Origin: Gordionus sp. m RMFG-2023
Lineage: Eukaryota; Nematomorpha; Gordioida; Chordodea; Parachordodidae
DNA: 64,000 nucleotides
Assembly: GCF_954871325.1 (NCBI RefSeq)
Contig: NC_088779.1
Coordinates: 22,074,846-22,138,845 of the forward strand
Reading direction: 5' to 3'
The notes below the pieces were generated by a model, which saw only the letters and a program-made list of their open reading frames with translations, was not told the origin of the DNA and did not search any database. Of this stretch, positions 11,610 through 22,949 are shown piece by piece; positions within the stretch are counted from its first letter, which is position 1, and every line of letters begins with the position of its first letter. The position numbers were made by a program, and so were the translations under genes.

Positions 11610-11765
11610 CAAACAATCTTGAACTATCAAATTTATCTCAAGTAGATGGTTTAAGACCTGATGGTATGACAGCCATACCTTGGGCCCTCGGCAAATCACT
11701 CATTGGGACTACACGTGTGTCTCATCATTCCCTTCAAACATAAATTTCAATTTAATAACACAGGC
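11610..11765 (+). pseudogene. Fragment of a transposon-associated protein (RPDG motif)
   Basis: The plus strand reads NLSQVDGLRPDGMTAIPWALG followed by a short further open stretch. The phrase 'GxRPDGMTxxPW' is a conserved block I associate with open reading frames of retroelement-related repeat families. No flanking domain survives. It lies in the unique centre of the Mutator-like foldback and is either captured sequence or the remnant of an older insertion. It is far too short to be functional. Confidence 0.4.
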
Positions 11766-12099
11766 AGAAATTAAAAAGACAAACAAATACAAAAATTAAA
11801 AACTTCATATTCACTCCAGTAGTGACTTCAACTAACGGGCATTTTTTGTCTTCAACATTTATGTTTTAAAAAAATCTGCGTAATAAAATACGACTTTTCA
11901 CAAATGACCAAGAGAATTCCTTTTTATTCGACAAAAAATTAAAATAGAAATTTTTAGACACAATTATGGTTCATTTTTGAGGACTCAATTATAGAATTTT
12001 ATTTTTAATTATATAATTATAAATTATAATTTTTTAATTAGGTTTTATTACATATTTTATAATTTTATATATTTTCATAATCCTTAGTGTATTACAATT

Positions 12100-14138
12100 T
12101 TTTATAAAGACTGTTAACCAAATTAATTACGGAATTCAAATTTACTAATTGAGCACTAAATAATGGCAAAACCGGATGTTTATTACTACTATAGTTTTTG
12201 TTTTGGCACGTCGCCATTATTTGTTTATTTTTGTTTTTTTCGCAAAAATCTTTTTATTCTTAAATTCGGCTACAAAAGTGATTGAACCACTAACCTCTAC
12301 TAAGGAAGCCCTAAAGAAGTGTATAAATTTCATCGTTAGTGCTTTCATATTATTCTGGCCATAATTTTACCTCTAAACATTTCTTTAGCCTATTACAATT
12401 TTTTATAAAGACGGTTAACCAAATTAATTACGGAATTCAAATTTGCTAATTAAGCACTAAATAATGGCGAAAACCGGATGTTTAGTACTACTATAGTTTT
12501 TGTTTTGGCACGTCGCCATTATTTGTTTTTTTCGCAAATAACTTTTTATTCTTAAATTCGGCTACAAAAGTAATTAAACCACTAGCCTCTACTAAGGAAG
12601 CCCTAAAGAAGGATATAAATTTCATCGTTAGTGCTTTCATAATTTTCTAGCAGAAATTTGACCTCTAAAAATTTCTTTAGCATTTTACAATTTTTTCTTA
12701 TGACAGTTAACAAAATTAATAACGGAATTTAAATACACTAATTAAGCACTAAATAATGGCGAAAACCGGATGTTTAGTACTCCTATGGTTTTTGTTTTGG
12801 CACGTCGCCATTATTTGTTTATTTTTGTTTTTTTCGTGAATAACTTTTTATTCTTAAATTCGGCTACAAAACTGATTAAAGCACTAACCTCTACTAACGA
12901 AGCACTAAAAAATGATATAAGTTTCATCGTTAGTGCTTTCATAATTTTCTAGCCGAAATTTGACCTCTAAAAATTTCTTTAGCATTTTACAATTTTTTCA
13001 TATGACGGTTAACAAAATTAATAACGGAATTTAAATACACTAATTAAGCACTAAATAATTGCGAAAACAGGATGTTTAGTACTCCTATAGTTTTTGTTTT
13101 GACACGTCGCCATTATATGTTTTTTTTTGTTTTTTTCGTGTCGGTTACGGAACTAATTGAAGCACTAACCTCAACTAACGAAGCACTAAAGAATGATATA
13201 AGTTTCATCGTTAGTGCTTCCAAAAGTTCGGCCAACTTCACGCCAAAATCGTGACGTCATAGTTTTTATTTAGCTAATAACTTTTTTTTTATAAGGCGGT
13301 TAAGTAAATTAATAACGGAATTTAAATACACTTATTAAGCACTAAATAATGGCGAAAACCGGATGTTTATTATTTCTATAGTTTTTGTTTCGTCGCCATT
13401 ATTTGTTTATTTTTGTTTTTTTCGTGAATAACTTTTTATTCTTAAATTCGGCTACGGAACTGATTGAAGCACTAACCTCTACTAACGAAGCACTAAAGAA
13501 TGATATAAGTTTCATCGTTACTGCTTCCAATCGACTTTTAAGCGTGAAGTTGGCACATATTTTTATTTTTGCCTATAACTTTTTTTCCTTAAATTCGGCT
13601 ACTATACGGATTGAAGCACTAATAAGCACTAAAAAATGACATATGATTCATCGTTAGTGCTTCCAAAAGTTCGGCCAACTTCACGCTTAAATCGTGACGT
13701 CATAATTTTTATTTAGCTAATAACTTTTTTTCCATATGGCGGTTAACTAAATTAATAATGGAATTTAAATACATTAATTAAGCACTAAATAATGGCGAAA
13801 ACCTGATGTTTAGTACTACTCTAGTTTTTGTTTTGGCACGTCGCCAATATTTGTTTATTTTTGTTTTTTTCGCCAATAACTTTTTATTCATAAATTCGGC
13901 TACGAAATGGATTGAAGCACTAACCTCTACTAACGAAGCACTAAAGAATGATATAAGTTTCATCGTTAGTGCTTCCAAACGACTTTTAAGCGTGAAGTTG
14001 GCACATATTTTTATTTTTGCCTATAACTTTTTTTCCTTAAATTCGGCTACTATACGGATTGAAGCACTAATAAGCACTAAAAAATGACATATGATTCATC
14101 GTTAGTGCTTCCAAATGTTCGGCCAACTTCACGGAGCT
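12100..14138 (-). repeat. Right tandem array of the foldback element
   Basis: Seven or eight repeats in the orientation opposite to the left array. The anchor 'tcatcgttagtgctt' recurs near 12330, 12625, 12925, 13206, 13515 (altered), 13648, 13958 and 14095. Spacing is about 300 bp inside, with two ~135-bp terminal-type units. The outermost units of the two arms are the most alike. Confidence 0.85.
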
Positions 14139-14298
14139 CAAAGTAATACATTATTTACTAAATATTACAAATTATTAATAATTTATATAGAAATTCAATT
14201 TACTTGTGAGGTGGGCTTGAGAAAATCTTTTTAAATTATTAAGATCTTGGATGATTGGCAAAAGTAATACATTATTTACAAAATATAAATTATTAATA

Positions 14299-14400
14299 CT
14301 AGTAAAAAGCCCGTCAAAAATGACGGGGAATGAGATTTTTATTCATTTTTTTTACGATAGATGTCATGCCAGGTCCAAGCTCACAATATTAGGAAGCATA
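14299..14400 (-). repeat. Helitron 3' terminus (minus copy)
   Basis: About 100 bp nearly identical, in inverted orientation, to 27120-27225. It includes the terminal hairpin and the conserved words 'acgatagatgtcatgccagg' and 'tccaagctcacaatat'. It serves as a clean family tag for counting genomic copies. Confidence 0.85.
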
Positions 14401-14999
14401 TAATTATAATAAAGTTTATCAAGCCCAGCTCAACTCTTAATAATTTGTAAAAGATATTCCCATGTTAGGTGCAAGCTAATATTAATTTTGAGGTTCCAAG
14501 CCCAGTCGTATCCAATTTAATTTTGAAAATTTTTTCCCACCTCGGAGATAGTTAAATTCTTAATTATTTATCATCACATGAAGGGTAAATATCTGATTTA
14601 CCAATTAGTTTAAGATGTAAAAAAAACATGTGAATTCCGTATTAAGGGAAACTGGGAAGGCCTGGGCAAACCACTTATTAGAGAATCATGACAAATAAAA
14701 TAACCGACTCTTATACTTTTTGGTAATATTATCAATTAAAATTATATATAAAAAATAAAAAGTTGTTTATTATATAGGGTTATTGTAGCTTTTCGGATAA
14801 ATTTAATGTATATCTTGCATTTCCCAAATTATTTGTCTATAATTTTATGTTAAGTAAAAAAAAATGCTATCTTAAATTACAAAAATGCCATTAAACACTA
14901 ATGAAACTTATATGCAAATTATATATATATTTTTTAAGAAAATATTTTTTATTGACATATAAATTTAGGCTAATTTTTTAAAAAAATAATGAGAAATAA

Positions 15000-15620
15000 T
15001 TATTATGTTGTGTATTTGATAAAATTAAGAGAAAATCCTTGTTGACATTTTTATTTCTGATAAAAACGACAAAATAAATCTGGAAGGTCGTCTGGAGAGG
15101 AAATAATTAATGTACAATTTCATATCATTTAGGGTTGTAGGTAGATGAAAGTAATGACGGATTACCAAAGCAGTGTACAAATCCTGATAAAGATGAGGCA
15201 TATGCCTATGCCTTGGGATACTGGTAAAAGAAGAACGCAAAATGATATTTCTGTCAATGTCAGCATTGGTAGCCCCCTCTAAAATAGAATCATGAACGAC
15301 AATGTTAACTCAACCATAAAAAGGTAGTAAGAATTGTTATAAAGGCCACGACAGAACTACTGCTTATTTTCCCATTAATAAAGTTGATGAAAATTGCTGT
15401 ACTGCACATTCAAGTTTGAACATTCCTCTAAATAATCATGAAAGTTTCTCAGAGAATTGGATAAAGTGATATTTATAATAACTCCTAGTGAAGTGAATGA
15501 TAGTACGGAATTGAATGCTTATATTTGTTAAAAAATAGGGAGAGGTGGCATAGGGATTGTGGTAGTGATGATATTTGGAGGCAACTGGGTGAAAATAAAA
15601 TAAACATATAAATATTTAAA
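15000..15620. other. Helitron interior with coding-like relic
   Basis: This part of the minus Helitron has no counterpart in the plus copy. It contains mixed-frame stretches of less AT-biased residues: on the plus strand about 15330-15450 (HDRTTAYFPINKVDENCC) and on the minus strand 15240-15025. No family is recognised and there is no single open frame or splice model. It may be captured host or transposon coding DNA in decay. Confidence 0.3.
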
Positions 15621-16366
15621 AAAAACAAAATAAAATAAAATAAACCTCCAGAGGAGTTAATTTCAAGCGTAGTTCTTTATTATTTTGGCTACCAGTAACT
15701 CTAGAACTGGCAAGGCGTTTGTTTATTCGTCATTATTTTCTTTGCTTATCTTTAATAGATTCATCATGTTTTGTAGCAATGTGAGGGATTAAGGTTGGGT
15801 TAGCCTAGACAAATAAAGAAATCAGGCAAAAATATAAATAAACATTATTATTGAAATAAAACGAACATTAAAACCTGTAAACCAGTAGATGGGTCAATAA
15901 TAGATGCATACATCTAGTAGTTGGAGGGATATCATCAAAAAAAAAATTTTTTTTGAGGGGGGGGGACTTATCGGGCCTATTATGATATTCTAAAGGTTTA
16001 TTTTGCATTTGTTCTTTACTAATGGCTGATATATCAATATTTGAACAATTATAAAGAGGAAATAAGATGGGGATAGTTTTCTAAAGTAAAAAAAAATAAT
16101 TCTCAAGTTAATTTTATAAGGTAGGAATAAAAAAAATACCATTCGGAGAGATCAATTGGCAAGCTTAAAAAAAATAGGAATCTTGTGAATAAGTATAGAA
16201 TAATTTAAATAATATATAAATACCGTAATTATTTTTTTTGGAATAAATAAAAAATCATAAAAATAGAAAACCCCGTTTAGTATTTTTTATTGAAAGAATA
16301 AAAAGGAGAATTGTTAAAAAAGGTAGGAACCTTAAGAATAAATATATAATTTTAATTGAATATAGT

Positions 16367-16807
16367 TGTACCAATATGGGATTGATATATATTGCTGAGG
16401 CTAGTGGGAGAGACTGAACATAATGCAATATATATAATTTATTGAATTTGGTAATCTTACTGATGTTACCCTCAGTATAATCACTAGTCTGAGATCGTAA
16501 CCAGATTAATTCTAATATCCTTTTTCTTTTTTTATCTTCAAGAATGATTTTCTTTTATTTCAAATCTTTTTATTTTATTCCACTTTTAATATTCCAAAAA
16601 TTATAATTTGGTAAAAATTCATAAAAAATAAGTAATGAAAAATTATATGTTTCTTTTTCAACTATAATCAAAAATATTCATATTCATAGACATTTTAAAA
16701 TAATTATATTTATTTGCATACAACAATATCAATGAAAGTTCATCTATATAAATTTGAATACCACCCAATTAAGAAGGGCTCATCTAAATATATATTTGCA
16801 TACAACA
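16367..16807 (-). repeat. 3' LTR of the Ty3-type element
   Basis: 441-bp repeat paired with 22346-22734. The aligned parts show only a few substitutions. The left boundary is fixed by the shared word 'tgtaccaatatgggattg' and the right boundary by 'gcatacaaca' next to the purine tract. Confidence 0.9.
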
Positions 16808-17084
16808 CCTCCACCCTTTAAGATTAGCTTTCCAAGGCTTCCTTCGTTAGTGCCCCACCTTCTCGCACTTCCAACTCTGAACCGTTCATTGAGGACGTTG
16901 TTGTCGTCGGACAAAACCTTAATTTGCATTCCCCCGCATGCCCAACATGCTAATCGATTCTTCCGAACCCAATATGGCTCCACTCGTCGTTCTATCCTTT
17001 GTCTTCTGGTTGTTTCCTGCAGTAACTCTCCGTATCCTTGTTGCGCTTCTACCCTTGCTGCTTCTATCCATCTATTTGATTAGG

Positions 17085-17486
17085 GGTTAATGATGCTTAC
17101 TACCAAGTGAATGTATGGAAATATTTTAAATATCAATCTAATTTGCTAAATACCGACCAAAATTTATTAAAATGTAATAAGACCCTTATTATTTAATATA
17201 TTAATACGGAATCACGTGGTCGAGTCCGGCCTTTTATATATCATCCCCCCAAGGATGGAACCACCAAGTTAGAATAAGAAAAAATACATGATCATTCCCG
17301 GGATTCGAACCCGGGAGCATGGGATCAGTGAGCCAAGCTCTTGCCTACTAGGCCATAGAGGCTTTCCAAAAATCACGATTTTTCAAATATATATTATAAA
17401 TATATTTGGTAGTGCCTATCCAATTGAAAAATGAACAAAATTCAAATTTGATAGGTAGTACCTTAAGGTAGTAAGCATCATTAACC
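17085..17486. mobile_element. Mutator-type MITE carrying a tRNA-like sequence
   Basis: A 402-bp element with perfect 20-bp terminal inverted repeats (GGTTAATGATGCTTACTACC). A 9-bp target duplication has one mismatch (TTGATTAGG, 17076-17084; TTGATTCGG, 17487-17495), as expected for a Mutator-superfamily element. It is inserted in the 3' part of the Ty3-type fossil. Between the inverted repeats lies a tRNA-like region with an intact Pol III A box and B box on the minus strand. MITEs normally have no such internal promoter, so this is either a SINE trapped in a MITE or a chimeric family. There is no coding frame. Confidence 0.85.
17290..17363 (-). ncRNA. tRNA-derived (SINE-like) sequence with A and B boxes
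   Basis: The minus strand reads GCCTCTATGGCCTAGTAGG, with a consensus A box TGGCCTAGTAGG (17355-17344). It is followed about 40 nt later by CCGGGTTCGAATCCCGG, a perfect T-arm containing the B box GGTTCGAATCC (17311-17301). The T-stem is intact. The D-stem has a mismatch, the anticodon stem does not fold properly, and the 3' side of the acceptor stem is not complementary. It is therefore not a working tRNA gene but a tRNA-derived Pol III promoter region, as in SINE heads. Its right side continues into A/T-rich MITE sequence. Confidence 0.7.
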
Positions 17487-17739
17487 TTGATTCGGCCGAT
17501 CCATCTGCTTTCCTGATTTCCATCTTGATAATCTTGTTTCCTACTCTGACATATGATGCCATCTATAAAATTACTATAAAAATATATATCTTTCCTAATC
17601 TTCTAATAATCTACTATTCACCTGATAATTTCTTCATCGTTTAAACCTTCATAATTAGGTCTATCATTAAATTTATTTCCTCGAGAATGATTATTCTCCT
17701 CATTGATCTCTTGAAATTATGATTCTACTAAGTATGTCT

Positions 17740-18125
17740 ATCATCAATTTTCTTTCATAATTATATCCCCTGATAATTATGATTCTCATCATTTTGTCTA
17801 TCATCAATATGATTCTCATAATTATGTCAACCCTCAATTTATCTCTTTAACAATTGATTCTCATAATTAAGTATATCATCAATATGATTCTCATAATAAT
17901 GTCTATCATCAATATGATTCTCATAATAATGTCTATCATCAATTTATTTCTTCTAATTGTATCTCCTGGTAAATTATGGTTCTCATCATTTTGTCTATCA
18001 TCAATATGATACTCATAATTATGTCAATCCTCAATTTATCTCTTTAACAATTGATTCTCATAATTAAGTATATCATCAATATGATTCTCATAATAATGTC
18101 TATCATCAATTTATTTCTTTTAATT
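17740..18125. repeat. ~30-40 bp minisatellite in the Ty3-type fossil
   Basis: Many imperfect copies of 'atgattctcataattatg' joined to 'tctatcatcaat'. Two longer blocks (about 17740-17880 and 17960-18110) repeat each other almost exactly. The tract lies beyond the integrase end of the fossil and would read as Asn/His/Asp-rich repeats on the minus strand. Confidence 0.75.
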
Positions 18126-21100
18126 GTCTCCCATATCTTTTACTTGCCCTAGGCTTCTCAGTCTTTCTTATTTTAGGTGTCTAGTAAAAGTGCCTTCTTG
18201 CCCTTCAATCTCTACTTCTACTTTTTTTTACCTATATTCTTACTTATCATACCCTTCCCCCATTTAACTGGACCCTCAAACAGTATAATCCATATTAGAC
18301 TTCCAACTTTAAATTTATCATCATATGTATCCTCCTTTTGCTTTATTCTTTCTTTCAAAAAATCTAATTCCGTTCTTGTTTTTCTACCTAAAAACATTTC
18401 TGATGGTGAATTTCCTTTGCTTGTTTTAGTATTGTTATATGCTAATAATAACAACCACCATTTTCCCTCTCCATATTTTTCTTTTTTTAGCCAGCTTTTA
18501 ACAATAGCTACCATTCTCTCGGCTTGACCATTACTTCTCGGGTAATGTGGTGGCGATACTAAATGTTTAATAATCCACCTATCACAAAATTGCTTAAAAA
18601 CTCTACCTTTAAATGCTGGGCCTCCATCCGAAACTAAAGTTTCCATTAATCCATATTTACCTGCAAAATCTTTTATTTTAGTCAACGTCTTCGTCGTTAA
18701 ACCTGAAACCTGTTGACAATCTATCCATTTCGATCCAGCATCTACCATAATAAAATATCTTCTTTTTTCATATTCTAAAAAATCTACATGTATTCTTTTA
18801 CATGGAATGTCCGTTTCTGGCCATTTATCTGCTTTATTCTTTGGTGGTACATTAGCCCACATGTTACATGTCTCGCAGCTTCTAGCTAATTTTTCAATTT
18901 CACTATTCATCTTGGGCCACCAAATATATTCTCTTGCTTTATTCTTCATTCTTTCTATGCCTTGATGCCCTGAATGTAATACGGCTAATGTATCTTTTTT
19001 TAACTTAATCGGTATCACTAATCGATATCCTCTCAAAAAACAATTGTCTTCTATATTTAATTCATTCCTTATATTTTTAAAAGCTTTGTCTTCACCTTTC
19101 CATTCTGCCTCTCCTTTCAAACAAATTCTAATTCTTATTAGTTCTTCATCTTTTTTGGATATTTCCTCTATTCTTTCAAACGTTATCGGTTCTTCTCTTG
19201 TATCTATCTTCAAAGCTCTTATAACTTTACTATTTAATATTTCCTCCTCTTCTATATATTCTAAACTATTGATTATTGTATCCTTGTTTGTACTGTCTTT
19301 TTTAAACAATCTCGATAATATATCTGGTAAACAATTTTGTTTACCTGCTCTGAATCTTATCTCAAAATCGAAATTACCCACTAAAATTAACCATCTCTGT
19401 AGTCTTGGTGACATCATAAGTTCTTTATTTTCTTTTTTGAATAAATCTACCAACGGCTTATGATCCGTATATAAAATAAACCTTCTTCCAATCAGATATT
19501 CTTTGCACTTCTCTAGCCCGAATTTCACAGCCAGAGCCTCTCTCTCGATCGTGGAGTAATTTTTCTCAGTGCTACTAAACCGTCTCGATAATAAAATCGG
19601 TTTCTCAACCTTATCGGACATCTGTAATAAAACTCCTCCTATACCTTCATTAGATGCATCAACCGCTAATATAATATCCAATTTCTCATCAAAACAATTT
19701 AAAATCGGTTTCTCTACCATCTTTATCTTCAATGTTTCGAAACTTTTCTCCTGTGTTTCTCCCCATTCAAACTTTTTATTTTTCTTTAATAAATCATACA
19801 ACGGTGAGGCGATTTCTGCAAAATTTTTAACAAACCGATGATAATAATTCGTTGCTCCCAAAAACGCCTGTACTTCCGTCTTATTATTTGGGGCTCTCAT
19901 ATTAATTATTTTATTTATATTCTTTGCAATTGGAGTAATTTCATCTCCCTTTATAATATGTCCTAAATACTTTATCTTTCTTGTTCCAAAAACACTTTTA
20001 TTAATATTAGCTTTTAAACCATTTTCTAATATAATATCTAACACTTTAACTAACCTAGCATTGTGTTCTTCTTCTGTTCTACCAGATATCAAAACATCGT
20101 CTAAATAATACATTATTCCCTTTATTCCTTGAAATAATGCCGCCATAGTTCTTTGAAATATTGGAGCTGATACTTTCAAGCCAAATGGTAAACGACAAAA
20201 AGCAAATAATCCTAATCGTTAATATCTTACTTGTTCTCTCGCTTACCTTTATTTGCAAGTAAGCATTCGAAAAATCTATTTTTGAAAAAATTGTTGCTCC
20301 TCTTAAATTAGCCAACAATTGTTCTATTCTAGGTAATGGATATTTTTCGTTTATTACCCACGGGTTAACTGATACTCTTTAGTCTATACACAGTCTTAAA
20401 CTGTTATCTGGTTTTCTTATGGGAACTAACGGTGTTGCTCATACACTATGCACTATTGGTTTTATAATTCCTTCTTTTAACCATTTGTCTAATTCCTTAT
20501 TTATATCTTCTATCCAAGAAAACGGCAATCTTCTTGTGCTGCAATATTTAGGTCGATAATCTTGTTCTAATCGTATATCTACTTCAAAATCTCTAAGAGT
20601 CCCTAATTCTTCTTTAACGACTTCCTTATATCTATTCAAAATAATCTTTATTTCTTTGTTAAAATTGTCCTCAACAACATTCAGTTCTACCATTTTATTA
20701 ATTCCTTGTTGTTTATCTTCGACTGTATTTTCCTCTATTGTCTCTATATCTCTTATTTCCTTATTTTCTTCTAAGTTACTTCTATATCTAATTAAAAATT
20801 CTGGTGTTCGATTTTTGAGTTTATCGAGAACTATATCCTGTTTAACTCATAAACAAGGTAAATCAGTCTTCTCTTTATCCTCACTTCGTATTATCTCATT
20901 CATTATTTTGTTTTTCTCACGGACATTTTCAAACAAAGACCACCAATTATACTCAGGACCTATCTTTTCAATGTCATTCCAACCTAAAATAGGCTCTATC
21001 TTTAGTGTCGTAATCCATAACTTTACTTCCTTATTTATATCTAACAATTTTATCGCATAAAAACCTAGAATTTTAACCATGCTACCGTCTAATCGTCTAA

Positions 21101-21329
21101 CTTTTATTCTCTTTGCAATGAATCTTTCTTTTGGAAAATATTTATTAAAATCTTTTACACTCATTAGGCTAATCTCCGCTCCTGTATCCAATAAAAAACA
21201 TATCTCTGCTTCTTCAGCCTTTATCTTGACTCTCGGACATTTATTTTTCATTAAAAAATTCTCTAATTTAATATTTCGTACATCTACACCAGTTGAACCT
21301 TTTATTCTATATATTTCAAAATTCCTACT

Positions 21330-21692
21330 TTATATCTTTATATTTCTCTCCTTACCTATACTTCTATTATTATTATTCAAATTATTATTATCAACATTAA
21401 CACACTCATTATCATCACCGGATTTATCATTAACATTAAAATACTTATTCTTACTTGAACTAAAATTATCAACATTAGAAAAATTATTATCATTACAAAA
21501 TTTATCATTAACATTAAAATATTTATTCCTACCTAAATTAAAATTATCAACATTAGAAAAATTATTATCATTACAAAATTTATCATTATAATTAAAATAT
21601 TTATTCTTACCTGAATTAAAATTATCAACATTAGAAAAATTATTATCATTACAAAATTTATCATTAAAATTAAATATCTCTCTCTTAGTCAT
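21330..21692 (-). repeat. 78-bp tandem repeat within the Ty3-type fossil
   Basis: Three to four copies of a 78-bp (26-codon) unit encode Asn-rich peptide repeats of the type NDKFCNDNNFSNVDNF. This low-complexity segment separates the zinc-knuckle and protease parts of the element. Confidence 0.8.
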
Positions 21693-22345
21693 TTATTGCA
21701 ATTTTCTTGTGTGTGTCCTTCTTGGGCACAACTATTGCACCTTACAATTGGATTGTTTACTCTGCAACTTATAGCGACATGGCCATTCTTGCCACACCTC
21801 GCGCATCTTAGATTCTTCGTTATCTCACATTGGCGCGACATGTGGCCCGGCTGACCACAACTATAGCAAATTATCTGTCTGTAATTATCCGTTCGTATGA
21901 AGTTGTTTATATTTCTTTTCTTATCTTCCTCTCTTAATATATTCTTAATATTTTCTAACTCTTTACTCTCTATCTTAACATAAGTCGTATTTCTTCCTAT
22001 AATTAAACCTAACGTGAAACTTAAAATTAGCAACAAAAATATAATTATACTTATATTTTCAAGTATTAAACTTAATAAATTTATTTGCGTAATATACATT
22101 AAAGTGTACTCAATAACCACTTGATTAAAATAATTTTAACTAATCTTAAACAATTAAATAAATATAAACATACGAATAAAACCAATACAATAATCCAAAT
22201 TTTATATAACATCAATAAGAAAACCGAAATTATCAAAAAATTTATATATATTTATTTTTTATTTTATTTTTTTACCTAGTTCCAATGTATAATTAGACTG
22301 ACCTTTGATCTTCTAAAGCCTGGATCAATCACTATAAGGCACCAC

Positions 22346-22734
22346 TGTACCAATATGGGATTGATATATATTGCTGAGGCTAGTGGGAGAGACTAAACAT
22401 AATGCAATATATATAATTTATTGAATTTGCTAATCTTACTGATGTTACCCTCAGTATAATCACTAGTCTGAGATCGTAACCAGATTAATTCTAATATCCT
22501 TTTTCTTTTTTTATCTTCAAGAATGATTTTCTTTTATTTCAAATCTTTTTATTTTATTCCACTTTTAATATTCCAAAAATTATAATTTCTATAATCAAAA
22601 ATATTCATATTCATAGACATTTTAAAATAATTATATTTATTTGCATACAACAAAATCAATGAAAGTTCATCTATATAAATTTGAATACCACCCAATTAAG
22701 AAGGGCTCATCTAAATATATATTTGCATACAACA
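22346..22734 (-). repeat. 5' LTR of the Ty3-type element
   Basis: 389-bp partner of the repeat at 16367-16807. On the minus strand it is followed by GTGGTGCCTTATAG, the putative primer-binding site. It abuts Helitron sequence at 22735. Confidence 0.9.
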
Positions 22735-22949
22735 AATATATAATGATTTTAGAATAGATATAAAATCATATATAATAATAATAATAATAAAAATAATGTA
22801 CTATGTATATTTTTTTGAGCATTATACAAAATAATCAGCAGGAATATTAGAGCAATGGTGGATCCGACAAAATGGTAAACTTTTAAAAAAGTAGGATCCT
22901 TAAAAATTGTTATATTAATTTAGTTAAATTTTAAAAATGTACTTTGTAT

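Larger units (their letters stand above)
9216..14138. mobile_element. Mutator-like foldback element built of ~300-bp tandem repeats
   Basis: A 4.9-kb element with terminal inverted repeats beginning AGCTCCGTGAAGTTGGCCGA and an exact 9-bp target duplication CAAAGTAAT (9207-9215 and 14139-14147). The 9-bp duplication points to the Mutator superfamily. The intact target is seen in sister Helitron copies near 25.1 and 25.5 kb. The left arm (to about 10480) and right arm (from about 12100) are inverted arrays of ~300-bp units, each carrying 'gaagcactaacgatgaaac', 'gtagccgaatttaag', 'ggcgacgtgccaaaac' and 'gcactaaataatggcgaaaa'. The centre (10.5-12.1 kb) is different DNA. No transposase is visible. 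The many 60-100 codon frames in the arms repeat the same unit and are not genes. Confidence 0.85.
16367..22734 (-). mobile_element. Ty3-type LTR retrotransposon fossil inside the Helitron
   Basis: Minus orientation. The 5' LTR is 22346-22734 and the 3' LTR 16367-16807. The LTR ends are TGTTGTATG...GTACA. A primer-binding-like TGGTGCC follows the 5' LTR, and a purine tract AAAGGGTGGAGG precedes the 3' LTR. In element order the parts are: a short gag-like frame with a hydrophobic N-terminus and three CCHC knuckles (22120-21689), an Asn-rich repeat frame (21692-21330), an aspartic protease (about 21250-20850), reverse transcriptase (about 20690-19620), RNase H, and an integrase with its HHCC finger (to about 18220). 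It is a Ty3/Metaviridae-like fossil with about four frame breaks and a nested MITE. The LTRs are almost identical apart from one ~50-bp length difference, so it is young. No target duplication is clear, but the insertion point is confirmed by the uninterrupted sister Helitron near 26870. Confidence 0.88.

Noticed and set aside
9260-14087. Ten or so repeated 60-100 codon open frames, all beginning MF(S/I)T and containing similar SATxxIEALTSTNEALKNDISFIV peptides
   Set aside because: They are the same frame of one ~300-bp tandem repeat in the foldback element, occur in inverted arms, and have no domain or independent start context. They are not a gene family.
16754-17083. 109-codon plus frame and its 67-codon minus partner next to the 3' LTR
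   Set aside because: They span the LTR/purine tract and the element's untranslated tail. No domain, and the frame is cut by the nested MITE.
17290-17363. A functional tRNA gene
   Set aside because: A and B boxes are good, but the acceptor and anticodon stems do not pair, so it is a tRNA-derived fragment.
18177-21591. Several plus-strand frames of 80-170 codons
   Set aside because: They are antisense shadows of the protease, reverse transcriptase, RNase H, integrase and Asn-rich parts of the minus-strand Ty3-type fossil.
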